DNA from: an uncultured Oscillibacter sp.
Lineage (GTDB): Bacteria; Bacillota; Clostridia; Oscillospirales; Oscillospiraceae
Length of the DNA: 5,519 nucleotides
Direction: 5' to 3'
Assembly: GCA_910587875.1 (NCBI GenBank)
Contig: CAJUOD010000163.1
Location: 1-5,519, forward strand
Shown: positions 1-5,489 of the stretch, piece after piece
Position numbering within the stretch: position 1 is the first letter of the stretch
How the letters are laid out: each line of letters opens with the position of its first letter
Translations under genes and position numbers: made by a program
Notes under the pieces: model-generated
The model's database searches: none
What the model was told of the DNA's origin: nothing
Seen by the model: only the letters and a program-made list of their open reading frames with translations

Positions 1-1046
1 TCTCTGAGACCAACGCGAAAACCTCTGAGGATAATGCGGTCAAACAGGCTGCCGATGCCGCTGCTGCCGCCGTGAGGGCCAAGGCTTCTGAAACTAATGC
101 GGCTAATTCCGAAGCTGTGGCGACCCAAAAGGCTGGGGAGGCCGCTGATTCCCAATCCGCCGCCGCTTTGAGTGAGGCTGAGGCGAAAGCCGCTGAGGAG
201 CGGGCCAAGACAGTCAGATCGGAAGTGGAGGCGCTTGGCGCTCAGGCTACGGCGGATAAGACCGCTGCGGAGGCTGCTAAGATTGCCGCTGAGGCAGCCC
301 GGGACACCGCCATTGTCAGTCAGACCGAGGCAAAGAAATCGGAGAATGCGGTTCTGGTTGCTCAAACCGCTGCCGAATTTGCCAAGGGTGACGCAGACGC
401 GGCAAAACTTGCGGCTCAGGCTGCAAAGACCGCCGCTGAGACTGCAAAGACAGATGCCGAGGATGCAAGAGACAAGGCTAAGACTTCCGAAACATCTGCC
501 GCCGCAAGTGCGCTTTCGGCTCAGCAGTACAGCGGAAAGCCGCCCAAACCCCAGGACGGAACCTGGTGGATCTGGGATGCCGCTCAGCAGAAGTATGTCA
601 ACACCGGCATCGGCTGCGAGCTGACAGGCCCCACCGGCAACGGTATTCAGACCATCGCACTTACCAGCGGCGACCACACCCCCGGCACCACGGATATTTA
701 TACCGTGACCATGACGGACGGCACGACTACTACCATTTCGGTCTACAATGGACGAAATGGTACGGGCGCCGGCGACGTATTGGGAATCGCCTTTGACCTG
801 GTTCTTCCGGCATCCGGGTGGGTCAACGGAGAACTTACCGTTGCCGACAGCCGTCTGTTGGCTTTGGCGACCCACAAATACTTTATTGACGCAGACGAAA
901 CCAGCCGTGAGGAGTATCTGGAATGCGGTGTGCAGGCCAGAAACATCACCACGACTGGTTTTATCACGTTCAAGAACGACACCGATCCGACGGCGGACCT
1001 GACGGTGAACGTGATCCGTCTGGAGCTGTCGGCAAACGGCTCGTAA
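1..1046 (+). CDS. Phage tail fibre protein with Ala-rich coiled-coil stem, 5'-truncated by the window edge
   Basis: The reading frame is open from base 3, so the true start lies upstream; the GTG at 72 is just an internal valine codon. Bases 3 to about 530 encode an Ala/Lys/Glu/Thr-rich stretch with repeated AAExAK and SExxA units and almost no Gly or Pro, as expected of a long trimeric coiled-coil stem like those of side tail fibres. At about 530-625 the stem gives way to a Gly/Pro/Trp linker (SGKPPKPQDGTWWIWDA, then YVNTG). Next comes a Gly/Thr-rich beta segment (GPTGNGIQTIALTSG, then TVTMTDGTTTTISVYNG and GAGD). The last ~85 residues (792-1043) form a separate beta-type domain that recurs in the gene at 2343. 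The likely role is an extended virion fibre or baseplate appendage; the ligand is unknown. The next gene starts 13 nt downstream, which suggests operon translation. The fibre assignment rests on composition and recognised linker style, not on a database match. Confidence 0.8.
   Translation, partial: SETNAKTSEDNAVKQAADAAAAAVRAKASETNAANSEAVATQKAGEAADSQSAAALSEAEAKAAEERAKTVRSEVEALGAQATADKTAAEAAKIAAEAARDTAIVSQTEAKKSENAVLVAQTAAEFAKGDADAAKLAAQAAKTAAETAKTDAEDARDKAKTSETSAAASALSAQQYSGKPPKPQDGTWWIWDAAQQKYVNTGIGCELTGPTGNGIQTIALTSGDHTPGTTDIYTVTMTDGTTTTISVYNGRNGTGAGDVLGIAFDLVLPASGWVNGELTVADSRLLALATHKYFIDADETSREEYLECGVQARNITTTGFITFKNDTDPTADLTVNVIRLELSANGS
792..1028 (+). repeat. Fibre-tip beta domain, copy A of a 79-residue domain also encoded at 2469-2705
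   Basis: Copy A begins FDLVLPASGW and ends with a VIRLEL strand; copy B (2469-2705) begins ITVTLPAANW and ends ILRLEV. The alignment needs no gap, identity is about 35% by hand count, and it is highest in the last 30 residues. The DNA copies are well diverged, so this is an old paralogous or independently acquired module, not a recent duplication. Confidence 0.8.
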
Positions 1047-1052
1047 GGAGGT
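1045..1052 (+). promoter_or_regulatory. Ribosome binding site AAGGAGGT that selects a TTG start
   Basis: A near-perfect Shine-Dalgarno sequence begins inside the stop codon of the fibre gene. It overlaps the in-frame GTG at 1051, so that GTG cannot be its start. The TTG at 1060 lies about 8 nt past GGAGG, which is ideal spacing, and is the better start. Confidence 0.75.
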
Positions 1053-1059
1053 GCGAAGT

Positions 1060-1659
1060 TTGAAAATCGAAATCAAGGGCTCGTTCACCCGATTGGTTGG
1101 AGACGCCAGTCTGGTGCAGAACTCCAAGACGTCCTACATCGTGGAGTTCACCTTTGACGAGGCCTGGGAGGGCTTTGCCAAAACTGCCCTGTTCGAGGCG
1201 GGCGGGGCCAGTATTGCCGTTGTCCTCTCCGATGACCGGTGCAATATTCCCGCCGATTGTCTGAAACGGTCCGGCGTGTGTCTCCAGGTTGCCGTAGTCG
1301 GCACCAAGGGGGATCAGCGCATCTCCACTGGCTGGTGCGTGACGGGGATGATCCTGCCTAAGGCCACAATGGGCTTCAGCCAGGGCGGCGGAGGTTCCAC
1401 ACTTCCGGACGATGCCTATGAGCAGATCATGGCAGTCATCGGCGACTTATCTGCTGCCGGGTTTGAGGGAAAAACCCTCTCTGAGATCATCATTGAGCTA
1501 CGTAAAAGTATTTCCGACACGGCTACGGATGAAGAGGTGAGCGACGCTTTGGATGAGGCGTTCAGCGAGCCCGGCGACCCGGGGGGGGGTTCTTCCCCCG
1601 ACAACACAGCTACCGATGAAGAGGTCGGTGGCATTCTCGACGAAGTTTTCGGCAAATAG
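1060..1659 (+). CDS. Small phage structural protein with beta-rich N-terminal domain and duplicated ATDEEV tail
   Basis: The TTG start at 1060 gives 199 residues beginning MKIEIKGSF; the GTG at 1051 would add three residues but overlaps the ribosome binding site. Residues 1 to about 105 alternate hydrophobic and polar positions (TSYIVEFTFDEAWEGF, KTALFEAGG, SIAVVLSDDRCNIP, CLQVAVVGTKG), consistent with a compact beta-sandwich. This resembles N-terminal domains of clostridial phage baseplate/tail proteins of BppU type, a resemblance by style only. After a Gly-rich hinge (FSQGGGGSTLPDD), a helical segment with AYEQIMAVIGDL and LSEIIIELRKS follows. The tail holds two copies of TATDEEVxxxLDExF separated by a Gly/Pro/Ser linker encoded over a nine-G run. 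No signal peptide or membrane segment is seen, which fits a virion part. The position between a fibre and a fibre-like protein suggests a connector or collar, but the exact function is unknown. Confidence 0.72.
   Translation: MKIEIKGSFTRLVGDASLVQNSKTSYIVEFTFDEAWEGFAKTALFEAGGASIAVVLSDDRCNIPADCLKRSGVCLQVAVVGTKGDQRISTGWCVTGMILPKATMGFSQGGGGSTLPDDAYEQIMAVIGDLSAAGFEGKTLSEIIIELRKSISDTATDEEVSDALDEAFSEPGDPGGGSSPDNTATDEEVGGILDEVFGK
1519..1650 (+). repeat. Two copies of a TATDEEVxxxLDExF motif in one protein tail
   Basis: Copy 1 is encoded at 1519-1563 (TATDEEVSDALDEAF) and copy 2 at 1606-1650 (TATDEEVGGILDEVF). They agree at 11 of 15 residues but use different synonymous codons (GCTACG versus GCTACC for Ala-Thr), so this is an older duplication or shared motif, not a recent copy. 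A third version (ATDAEVIAMLTEVFG) ends the next gene at 2199-2243. Confidence 0.75.
1581..1599 (+). other. Nine-G homopolymer and G5/C5 hairpin inside a coding region
   Basis: Nine consecutive G at 1581-1589 are followed by TTCTT and five C (1595-1599), giving a possible 5-bp stem with a 5-nt loop. The run encodes the Gly-rich linker between the two ATDEEV motifs. Slippage here would change the frame before the second motif and replace only the last ~20 residues. The intact frame in this sequence is the one that keeps both motifs. Confidence 0.5.
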
Positions 1660-1682
1660 CCGTGACCAAATTTATATTTTTT

Positions 1683-1689
1683 GAGGAGG
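1683..1689 (+). promoter_or_regulatory. Ribosome binding site GAGGAGG for the gene at 1698
   Basis: GAGGAGG sits 8 nt before ATG 1698, which sets the start there and not at the in-frame GTG at 1662. An unusual AT-rich patch in this GC-rich window (1668-1682) lies directly upstream and may keep the ribosome site unstructured. Confidence 0.75.
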
Positions 1690-1697
1690 ACGTAATC

Positions 1698-2264
1698 ATG
1701 TCTAAGCACACCACTCTTGACCAGCTCAAGATGCTGGCCCAGCGCTCCAAGACCGAGATCGATAAGGTCGACGCCAAGGTCGATACCCTGTCTGGCCGGG
1801 TCGATGACCTGGTGACTGCGGGAGGCGAGCCCAATGTCATCACCGCCGTCAAGAACAACGGCACCGCCCTGGCCATCACCGACAAGGCCGTGGACATCGG
1901 CGCTTCCATCGCTGCCGCTGTGGCCGCTGCCGACCATCTGAAGCGCAAGATCGTCGCCGGTGTGGACGCCATCGACCTGGCCGCCGAGGACGCCGACCAG
2001 TACCTCTACATGGTGCCCAAGACCGGCTCCGACGCCGACGATGTGTACGACGAGTACATGGTGCTGAACGGCGCGGTGGAGCATGTGGGCAACACCAAGG
2101 TGGATCTGAGCGGCTATGTCCAGAAGGAGACCGGCAAGGGCCTGTCCACCAACGACTTCGATAACGATGCCAAGACCAAGCTGGACGGCATCGACATGGC
2201 CACCGATGCCGAGGTGATCGCCATGCTGACCGAGGTCTTCGGCGCCGCGGATGCCACGCCCTGA
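1698..2264 (+). CDS. Head/tail-fibre-like phage structural protein with GKGLSTND linker
   Basis: The start at ATG 1698 is supported by its ribosome binding site and gives 188 residues. Residues 5-36 (TTLDQLKMLAQRSKTEIDKV onward) form an amphipathic helix suited to a trimeric coiled coil. Residues 47-67 hold the VKNNGTALAITDKAVDI element, which I recognise from many clostridial phage appendage proteins. Residues 82-134 form a mixed domain with DAIDLAAEDADQYLYMVPK and DEYMVLNGAVEHVG. Residues 135-154 carry VDLSGYVQKE followed by GKGLSTNDF, common in proteins annotated as head-fibre or tail proteins. The C-terminus ends in ATDAEVIAMLTEVFG, the motif found twice in the gene before it. Codons are strongly biased to GCC, ACC and GAC, more uniform than in the first gene, consistent with mosaic origin. 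There is no signal peptide. It is a likely virion part; whether it sits on the head or tail cannot be told from the sequence. Confidence 0.75.
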   Translation: MSKHTTLDQLKMLAQRSKTEIDKVDAKVDTLSGRVDDLVTAGGEPNVITAVKNNGTALAITDKAVDIGASIAAAVAAADHLKRKIVAGVDAIDLAAEDADQYLYMVPKTGSDADDVYDEYMVLNGAVEHVGNTKVDLSGYVQKETGKGLSTNDFDNDAKTKLDGIDMATDAEVIAMLTEVFGAADATP

Positions 2265-2286
2265 CGCTCCAACGAAATAAGCGGTT

Positions 2287-2320
2287 TTGAGAGGGGATGG
2301 GGTTTCCTGTCCCCTCTCGA
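2287..2320 (+). terminator. Strong intergenic stem-loop, possible terminator or processing/stability hairpin
   Basis: GAGAGGGGA (2289-2297) pairs perfectly with TCCCCTCTC (2310-2318). An outer U-A and U-G pair extend it to 2287/2320, and inner G-U and G-C pairs can extend it to a GTTT tetraloop at 2302-2305, about 15 bp in all. It fills most of the gap between genes at 1698 and 2343. Only a weak T-tract (ATCTTATC) follows, so it may be a leaky intrinsic terminator or an mRNA-stabilising structure that sets different dosage for the upstream and downstream genes. The next ribosome site begins within 15 nt. Confidence 0.6.
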
Positions 2321-2330
2321 TCTTATCAGG

Positions 2331-2336
2331 AAGGAG
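2331..2336 (+). promoter_or_regulatory. Ribosome binding site AAGGAG for the gene at 2343
   Basis: AAGGAG lies 6 nt before ATG 2343 and just after the stem-loop. The spacing supports this ATG over the in-frame ATG at 2361. Confidence 0.7.
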
Positions 2337-2342
2337 CGCTAT

Positions 2343-2723
2343 ATGGCGGATAAGAACAAGATGACCAGTCTTGAGCAGCTCAAAATGGCGGCGCTCAAGG
2401 CAAAGGAGGACTCCGCCGCCCGCATCGCCGCGCTGGCGGCACTGGTCGCCGCTGGTTATGGGCATCTCATTACGGTCACTCTGCCTGCCGCCAACTGGAG
2501 CGGTCGGGCACAGAAGATCGAGCACGAGAAACTTCTGGCGGACAGCGGATACTGCTACTTCGTCTGCGGCGACGCGGAGTGTTTCATGGATTGCGGCGAT
2601 ACGGGCGTTAAGGCGGACAATATCACCGTTGACGGCGAGATCACGTTTCGGTGCGAAGTGACGCCCGACAAGGATCTGACCGTTCATATTCTTCGACTGG
2701 AGGTCGAGACAGATGAGCAATAA
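2343..2723 (+). CDS. Small phage appendage protein, hybrid of a gene-3-like N-terminus and a fibre-tip beta domain
   Basis: The product has 126 residues. Residues 8-30 (TSLEQLKMAALKAKED and following) resemble the N-terminal helix of the upstream protein (TTLDQLKMLAQRSKTE). A short Ala/Leu helix (RIAALAALVAAG) follows. Residues 43-121 align without a gap to the last domain of the tail fibre at 792-1028, with 28 of 79 residues identical by my count. Shared positions include LPA..W, LLA, YF, D, GV.A.NIT..G.ITF, P..DLTV and RLE. It is Cys-rich in the middle (CYFVCGDAECFMDCGD) where the fibre copy is not. It likely oligomerises through the helix and presents the beta domain, as a shortened version of the fibre or a cap or anchor for the next protein. 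The stop codon overlaps the start of the next gene by 11 nt, so the two are probably translationally coupled. Its biochemical role is unknown. Confidence 0.72.
   Translation: MADKNKMTSLEQLKMAALKAKEDSAARIAALAALVAAGYGHLITVTLPAANWSGRAQKIEHEKLLADSGYCYFVCGDAECFMDCGDTGVKADNITVDGEITFRCEVTPDKDLTVHILRLEVETDEQ
2699..2703 (+). promoter_or_regulatory. Ribosome binding site GGAGG inside the upstream gene, coupled start at 2713
   Basis: GGAGG lies 9 nt before ATG 2713 and is part of the Leu-Glu-Val codons ending the previous gene. The sequence ATGAGCAATAA holds both the start of the long gene and the stop of the previous one in the next frame, an arrangement typical of coupled translation. Confidence 0.7.
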
Positions 2724-5463
2724 CTCTAATGTCGGAAAGGTCTTCAACCTGACCGGCGCCGGCGGCGGAAGCGGCTCCCTCAAGTTGGAGAGCGTGAGCA
2801 TCAAGAAGCCGCCCAACAAGACAACCTACAAGTCCGGGGAGAGCTTTGACCCCACCGGTATGGTGGTGGAGGCCAGCTATGGCTATGGCCTGACCTCGGA
2901 CGTGACCGGATACACCGTGACTCCCTCTGTGCTGACGGACGGCGTCACTGAGGTCACCATCACCTATACGGAGGGCCGCCAGACCAAGACGGTCATCACA
3001 CCCGTCACCGTGGAGAAGGTGCTGGTGTCCATCGCCGTGACCACCCAGCCCTCCAAGATGGCCTACGACTACCTGGAGAGTTTTGACCCCAACGGCATGG
3101 CCGTTACCGCCACGTTTTCGGACGGCTCCACCTCCGGCGTGACCGGATACACCTATCCCAGCACCGCGTTCTCCACCCTGGGGACACAGAGCGTCGAGCT
3201 GTCCTACACCTATGAGGGCGTGACCAAGTCCACCAGCCTGGATGTGACGGTGAACGCTATTGAGGTGGCGGTCCCCACTCAGACGAACGTGCCCAGCTAT
3301 GACGGCGGAAGCAAATCCCCCGTCTGGAACGGCTACGATTCCGTCAAAATGGCGCTGAGCGGGACGACAGACGGGGTCAACGCCGGGACTTACACCGCCA
3401 AGTTTACGCTGGTCTACGGATATTTGTTCCCCAACGGCACCAGCGAGGCCACGGCGGACTGGGTCATCGACCGGGCTGTCATCGCGGCTGTGCCCACTCA
3501 GAGCAACACCCTGGCCGCAGACGGCACGCCCAAGTCGCCCACCTGGGACGGGTATGACGTGAGCCAGCTCACCATCGGCGGAGACCGGTTCGGCACTGCG
3601 GCGGGAGACTACACCGCCAACTTTACTCCCAAGCCCAACTACAAGTGGTGGGACGGCTCCACCGGGGCAAAAGACGCTCCCTGGACCATCGCCAGCGTTA
3701 TTGTCCCTATCCCGACGCAGAAAGGCTCCCTCACCTACACTGGCGCTGTTCAGACGCCGCAGTGGGACAACTTCGACACCGACAACTGCACCGTCCAGGT
3801 CACGCCTGCTACGGACGCCGGAGAGCACTCCGCTGTGTTCTCCCTGCTGCAAGGCATGTGGTCGGACGGCACCACCGCCAATAAGACGGCGAAGTGGAGG
3901 ATCAACCGGGCCACCATCGCCAAGGTTCCTGCCCAGAGCGGGATGCCCAAGTATGACGGCAACCCCAAGACCCCGACGTGGGACGCCAACTACGACAGCG
4001 CCAAGATGACGCTGAGCGTGGAGTCTCAGATCAACGCCGGGACGGGGTATACCGCCACCTTTACGCCCACTGCCAACTATCAGTGGCCGGATGGCACCAC
4101 CGAGGCAAAGATTGTCCCCTGGGCCATCGGCAAGGGCGACAACACCATGAGCATCAGCCCCGCGTCTTTGACGCTGAACATGACTGCCAAGAGCGGCAAG
4201 TTTACCGTGACCCGCAAGGGCAGCGGGACGATCTCCGCTACTTCCAGCAACACCAACGTGGCGACGGTTGGCGCCATCAACCAGACCACTGGCGAGGTGA
4301 CCATCAACAGTGTCAACGACACCAGCGGCACCGCCACCATCACGTTCAAGGTGGCCGAGGGGGACAACTATCTGGCGGCCGCCGATAAGACAGGCACCGT
4401 CAAAGCCCAGTTCACCACTATCTACGGCGTGGAATGGGACTGGACCAGCAGCGGGCCTACCAAGGGCACCCGTACCGACGCGGCGGCCGGTTTCAGCGAC
4501 CCCAACCCGGCTGTGAACAACGGCAACGGCTCTTCCCCCTTCGACAACCTGATGCCCTGGGCCGGCATGGTGAAGGAGACCCGCGCCGGCGGCGTGGAGG
4601 TCAAGGAGCCCAAGTATTGGTTCAAGTGGACCAAGACGGGGAAGAAGCTGAAGCTCCAGATTGCGGACGGCCCTGTGGAAGGGTTCCATGTGGACCCGGT
4701 GAACATGGACCGGGGCGACGGCCTGGGAGAGCTGGACTTCTCCTACATCGGCCGGTATCACTGTGCCTCCGGAACCTATAAGTCGGAGACCAACAAAGCC
4801 CAGCAGGTGAGCATCACCAGAAGCGCGGCCCGAACCAGTATCCATAACCTGGGAGCCAACTTCTGGCAGATGGACTTCGCCCAGATGTGGTATGTCGGTA
4901 TGCTCTATCTGGTGGAGTTCGCTGATTGGGATGGTCAGAAGCGGATCGGCCGGGGCTGTTCCGCCAGCGGTTCCAAGGAGAACAACGGCAAGACGGACGC
5001 CATGCAGTACCACACCGGCACCACCGCGGCCAACCGGGATACCTACGGGTATACTCAGTACCGCAACATCGAGGGCTGGTGGGATAATGTGTATGATTGG
5101 ATGGACGGCTGTTACTACAACGGCAACGGCCTGAACGTCATCCTGAATCCCAGCCAGTTCAGCGATTCGGCCAATGGTACTCTGATCGGCTCCATGCCTT
5201 CGAGCGGTTATCCGAACGATATGGCAGTTCCGACACAGAGCGGCTTTGAGTGGGCGCTCCGTCCGGCCACAACTGGCGGCAGCGACAGCACTTATGTCCC
5301 GGATAACTGGAATCTCGACGGTGGTGACCCGTGCCTGCGCCATGGCGGTTACTACTACCAGGGCCTGGGCCGCGGGCCGTTCTGCGTCAACTACGGCAGT
5401 GCGTCGTACGCGAGCGGCGGCATCGGCTGTCGCCTCCAGGAACGCCCGCCGAAGGCGGCGTGA
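2713..5463 (+). CDS. Phage receptor-binding/adhesin protein with Ig-like stalk and C-type-lectin-fold tip; probable DGR target
   Basis: The product has 916 residues and no signal peptide, which fits a virion protein. Residues 1-22 are a short anchor (GKVFNLTGAGGGSG). Residues 23-102 and 103-182 are two Big_3-type Ig domains, each with TYKSGESFDPTGM/YDYLESFDPNGM and a VTGYT turn. Residues 185-476 are four tandem ~73-residue repeats. Residues 477-567 are another Ig-like (Big_2-like) domain containing SSNTNVATVG. Residues 570-916 form a large C-terminal domain: YGVEWDW, SPFDNLMPWAGMV, FKWTKTG, DRGDG, GRYHC, IHNLGANFWQMDFAQMWYVGMLYLVEFADWD, IEGWWDNVYDWMDG, SGFEWALRP and SDSTYVPDNWN. It ends with the FGE/C-type-lectin-style GG...GPFCVNYG...IGCRLQE. 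The last ~50 residues look like a retroelement-diversified binding face. Its role would be host or mucus/glycan binding at the end of an Ig stalk. Pro codon use changes near 5190 (see findings). The Ig and lectin-fold calls are from recognised motifs; the DGR link is inference because the reverse transcriptase would lie outside the window. Confidence 0.85.
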   Translation: MSNNSNVGKVFNLTGAGGGSGSLKLESVSIKKPPNKTTYKSGESFDPTGMVVEASYGYGLTSDVTGYTVTPSVLTDGVTEVTITYTEGRQTKTVITPVTVEKVLVSIAVTTQPSKMAYDYLESFDPNGMAVTATFSDGSTSGVTGYTYPSTAFSTLGTQSVELSYTYEGVTKSTSLDVTVNAIEVAVPTQTNVPSYDGGSKSPVWNGYDSVKMALSGTTDGVNAGTYTAKFTLVYGYLFPNGTSEATADWVIDRAVIAAVPTQSNTLAADGTPKSPTWDGYDVSQLTIGGDRFGTAAGDYTANFTPKPNYKWWDGSTGAKDAPWTIASVIVPIPTQKGSLTYTGAVQTPQWDNFDTDNCTVQVTPATDAGEHSAVFSLLQGMWSDGTTANKTAKWRINRATIAKVPAQSGMPKYDGNPKTPTWDANYDSAKMTLSVESQINAGTGYTATFTPTANYQWPDGTTEAKIVPWAIGKGDNTMSISPASLTLNMTAKSGKFTVTRKGSGTISATSSNTNVATVGAINQTTGEVTINSVNDTSGTATITFKVAEGDNYLAAADKTGTVKAQFTTIYGVEWDWTSSGPTKGTRTDAAAGFSDPNPAVNNGNGSSPFDNLMPWAGMVKETRAGGVEVKEPKYWFKWTKTGKKLKLQIADGPVEGFHVDPVNMDRGDGLGELDFSYIGRYHCASGTYKSETNKAQQVSITRSAARTSIHNLGANFWQMDFAQMWYVGMLYLVEFADWDGQKRIGRGCSASGSKENNGKTDAMQYHTGTTAANRDTYGYTQYRNIEGWWDNVYDWMDGCYYNGNGLNVILNPSQFSDSANGTLIGSMPSSGYPNDMAVPTQSGFEWALRPATTGGSDSTYVPDNWNLDGGDPCLRHGGYYYQGLGRGPFCVNYGSASYASGGIGCRLQERPPKAA
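2779..3258 (+). repeat. Tandem pair of Big_3-like Ig domains in the stalk
   Basis: Domain 1 spans 2779-3018 and domain 2 spans 3019-3258, about 80 residues each. Both contain Y-x-x-x-E-S-F-D-P-x-G-M, V.A.(Y/F), GVTGYT or DVTGYT, a VE(L/V)/VTI strand, and end in a VTV strand. An identical 15-nt stretch, GTGACCGGATACACC, occurs at 2902-2916 and 3139-3153 and could serve as a recombination point. Confidence 0.75.
3265..4140 (+). repeat. Four tandem ~73-residue adhesin-type repeats (MBG/Ig-like)
   Basis: The units are 3265-3483, 3484-3702, 3703-3918 and 3919-4140, of 73, 73, 72 and 74 residues. The consensus is (V/I)P(T/A)Q....Y.G..K.P.W...D, then AG.YTA.F....Y.(W/F).(D/N)GT, then W.I.RA.I. Unit 3 is the most diverged (AGEHSAVFSLLQGMWSDGTT) but keeps the frame of the repeat. 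DNA identity among units is moderate, so they are not recent copies. They probably form rod-like beta domains that extend the binding tip from the virion. The MBG-like name is by resemblance to repeats in secreted adhesins. Confidence 0.8.
5302..5463 (+). other. Candidate DGR variable region (VR) at the 3' end of the adhesin gene
   Basis: The boundaries are approximate. Codons 864-916 match the usual layout of a DGR VR: an invariant lead (DNWN), then positions rich in NNC codons (TAC at 880, 881, 882, 894 and 899; GGC at 884, 886, 895, 902 and 903; CGC at 887; AAC at 893; AGC at 901). Between them lie fixed framework residues (GG at 878-879, GPF at 888-890, A at 897 and 900, IGCRL at 904-908). 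A template with AAC/AAT at these places would give exactly such residues by adenine mutagenesis. The GC-rich end (CATCGGCTGTCGCCTCC and on to the stop) would be the conserved IMH-like edge. No template repeat is present in the window, so this is a prediction. Confidence 0.65.
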
Positions 5464-5479
5464 CCTCCCCTGTGGAGGT
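5463..5479 (+). other. Stem-loop immediately after the adhesin stop codon
   Basis: ACCTCC (5463-5468) pairs with GGAGGT (5474-5479) around a CCTGT loop. It starts on the last base of the stop codon. The GGAGGT arm is also Shine-Dalgarno-like, but no start codon follows at suitable spacing before 5519. A GC-rich inverted repeat just past the variable region is a known DGR feature near the IMH; it could also be only a 3' mRNA structure. Confidence 0.5.
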
Positions 5480-5489
5480 AGGGGTGCAG

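Noticed and set aside
72..74. GTG as the start of the tail-fibre gene
   Set aside because: The same frame is open and coiled-coil-like back to base 3, and there is no ribosome binding site before 72.
1662..1697. GTG 1662 as gene start, or a promoter in the AT-rich patch at 1668-1682
   Set aside because: GTG 1662 has no Shine-Dalgarno sequence while ATG 1698 has a good one. TATATT-like bases are present but I see no convincing -35 partner at proper spacing.
1416..2819. 467-codon minus-strand open frame
   Set aside because: It spans three convincing plus-strand genes and an intergenic hairpin, and is again a by-product of GC-rich codon use.
2641..5343. 900-codon open frame on the minus strand opposite the adhesin gene
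   Set aside because: It is opposite a gene with clear domain repeats. The third-position C bias of the sense strand removes antisense stops. The translation is low-complexity (Gly/Val/His/Arg-rich) with no recognisable domains.
4436..5463. C-terminal domain as an active enzyme (formylglycine-generating type)
   Set aside because: Only the framework of the fold (GFEWALRP, GG..., IGCRL) is suggested. I could not identify a catalytic cysteine arrangement, and the context favours binding.
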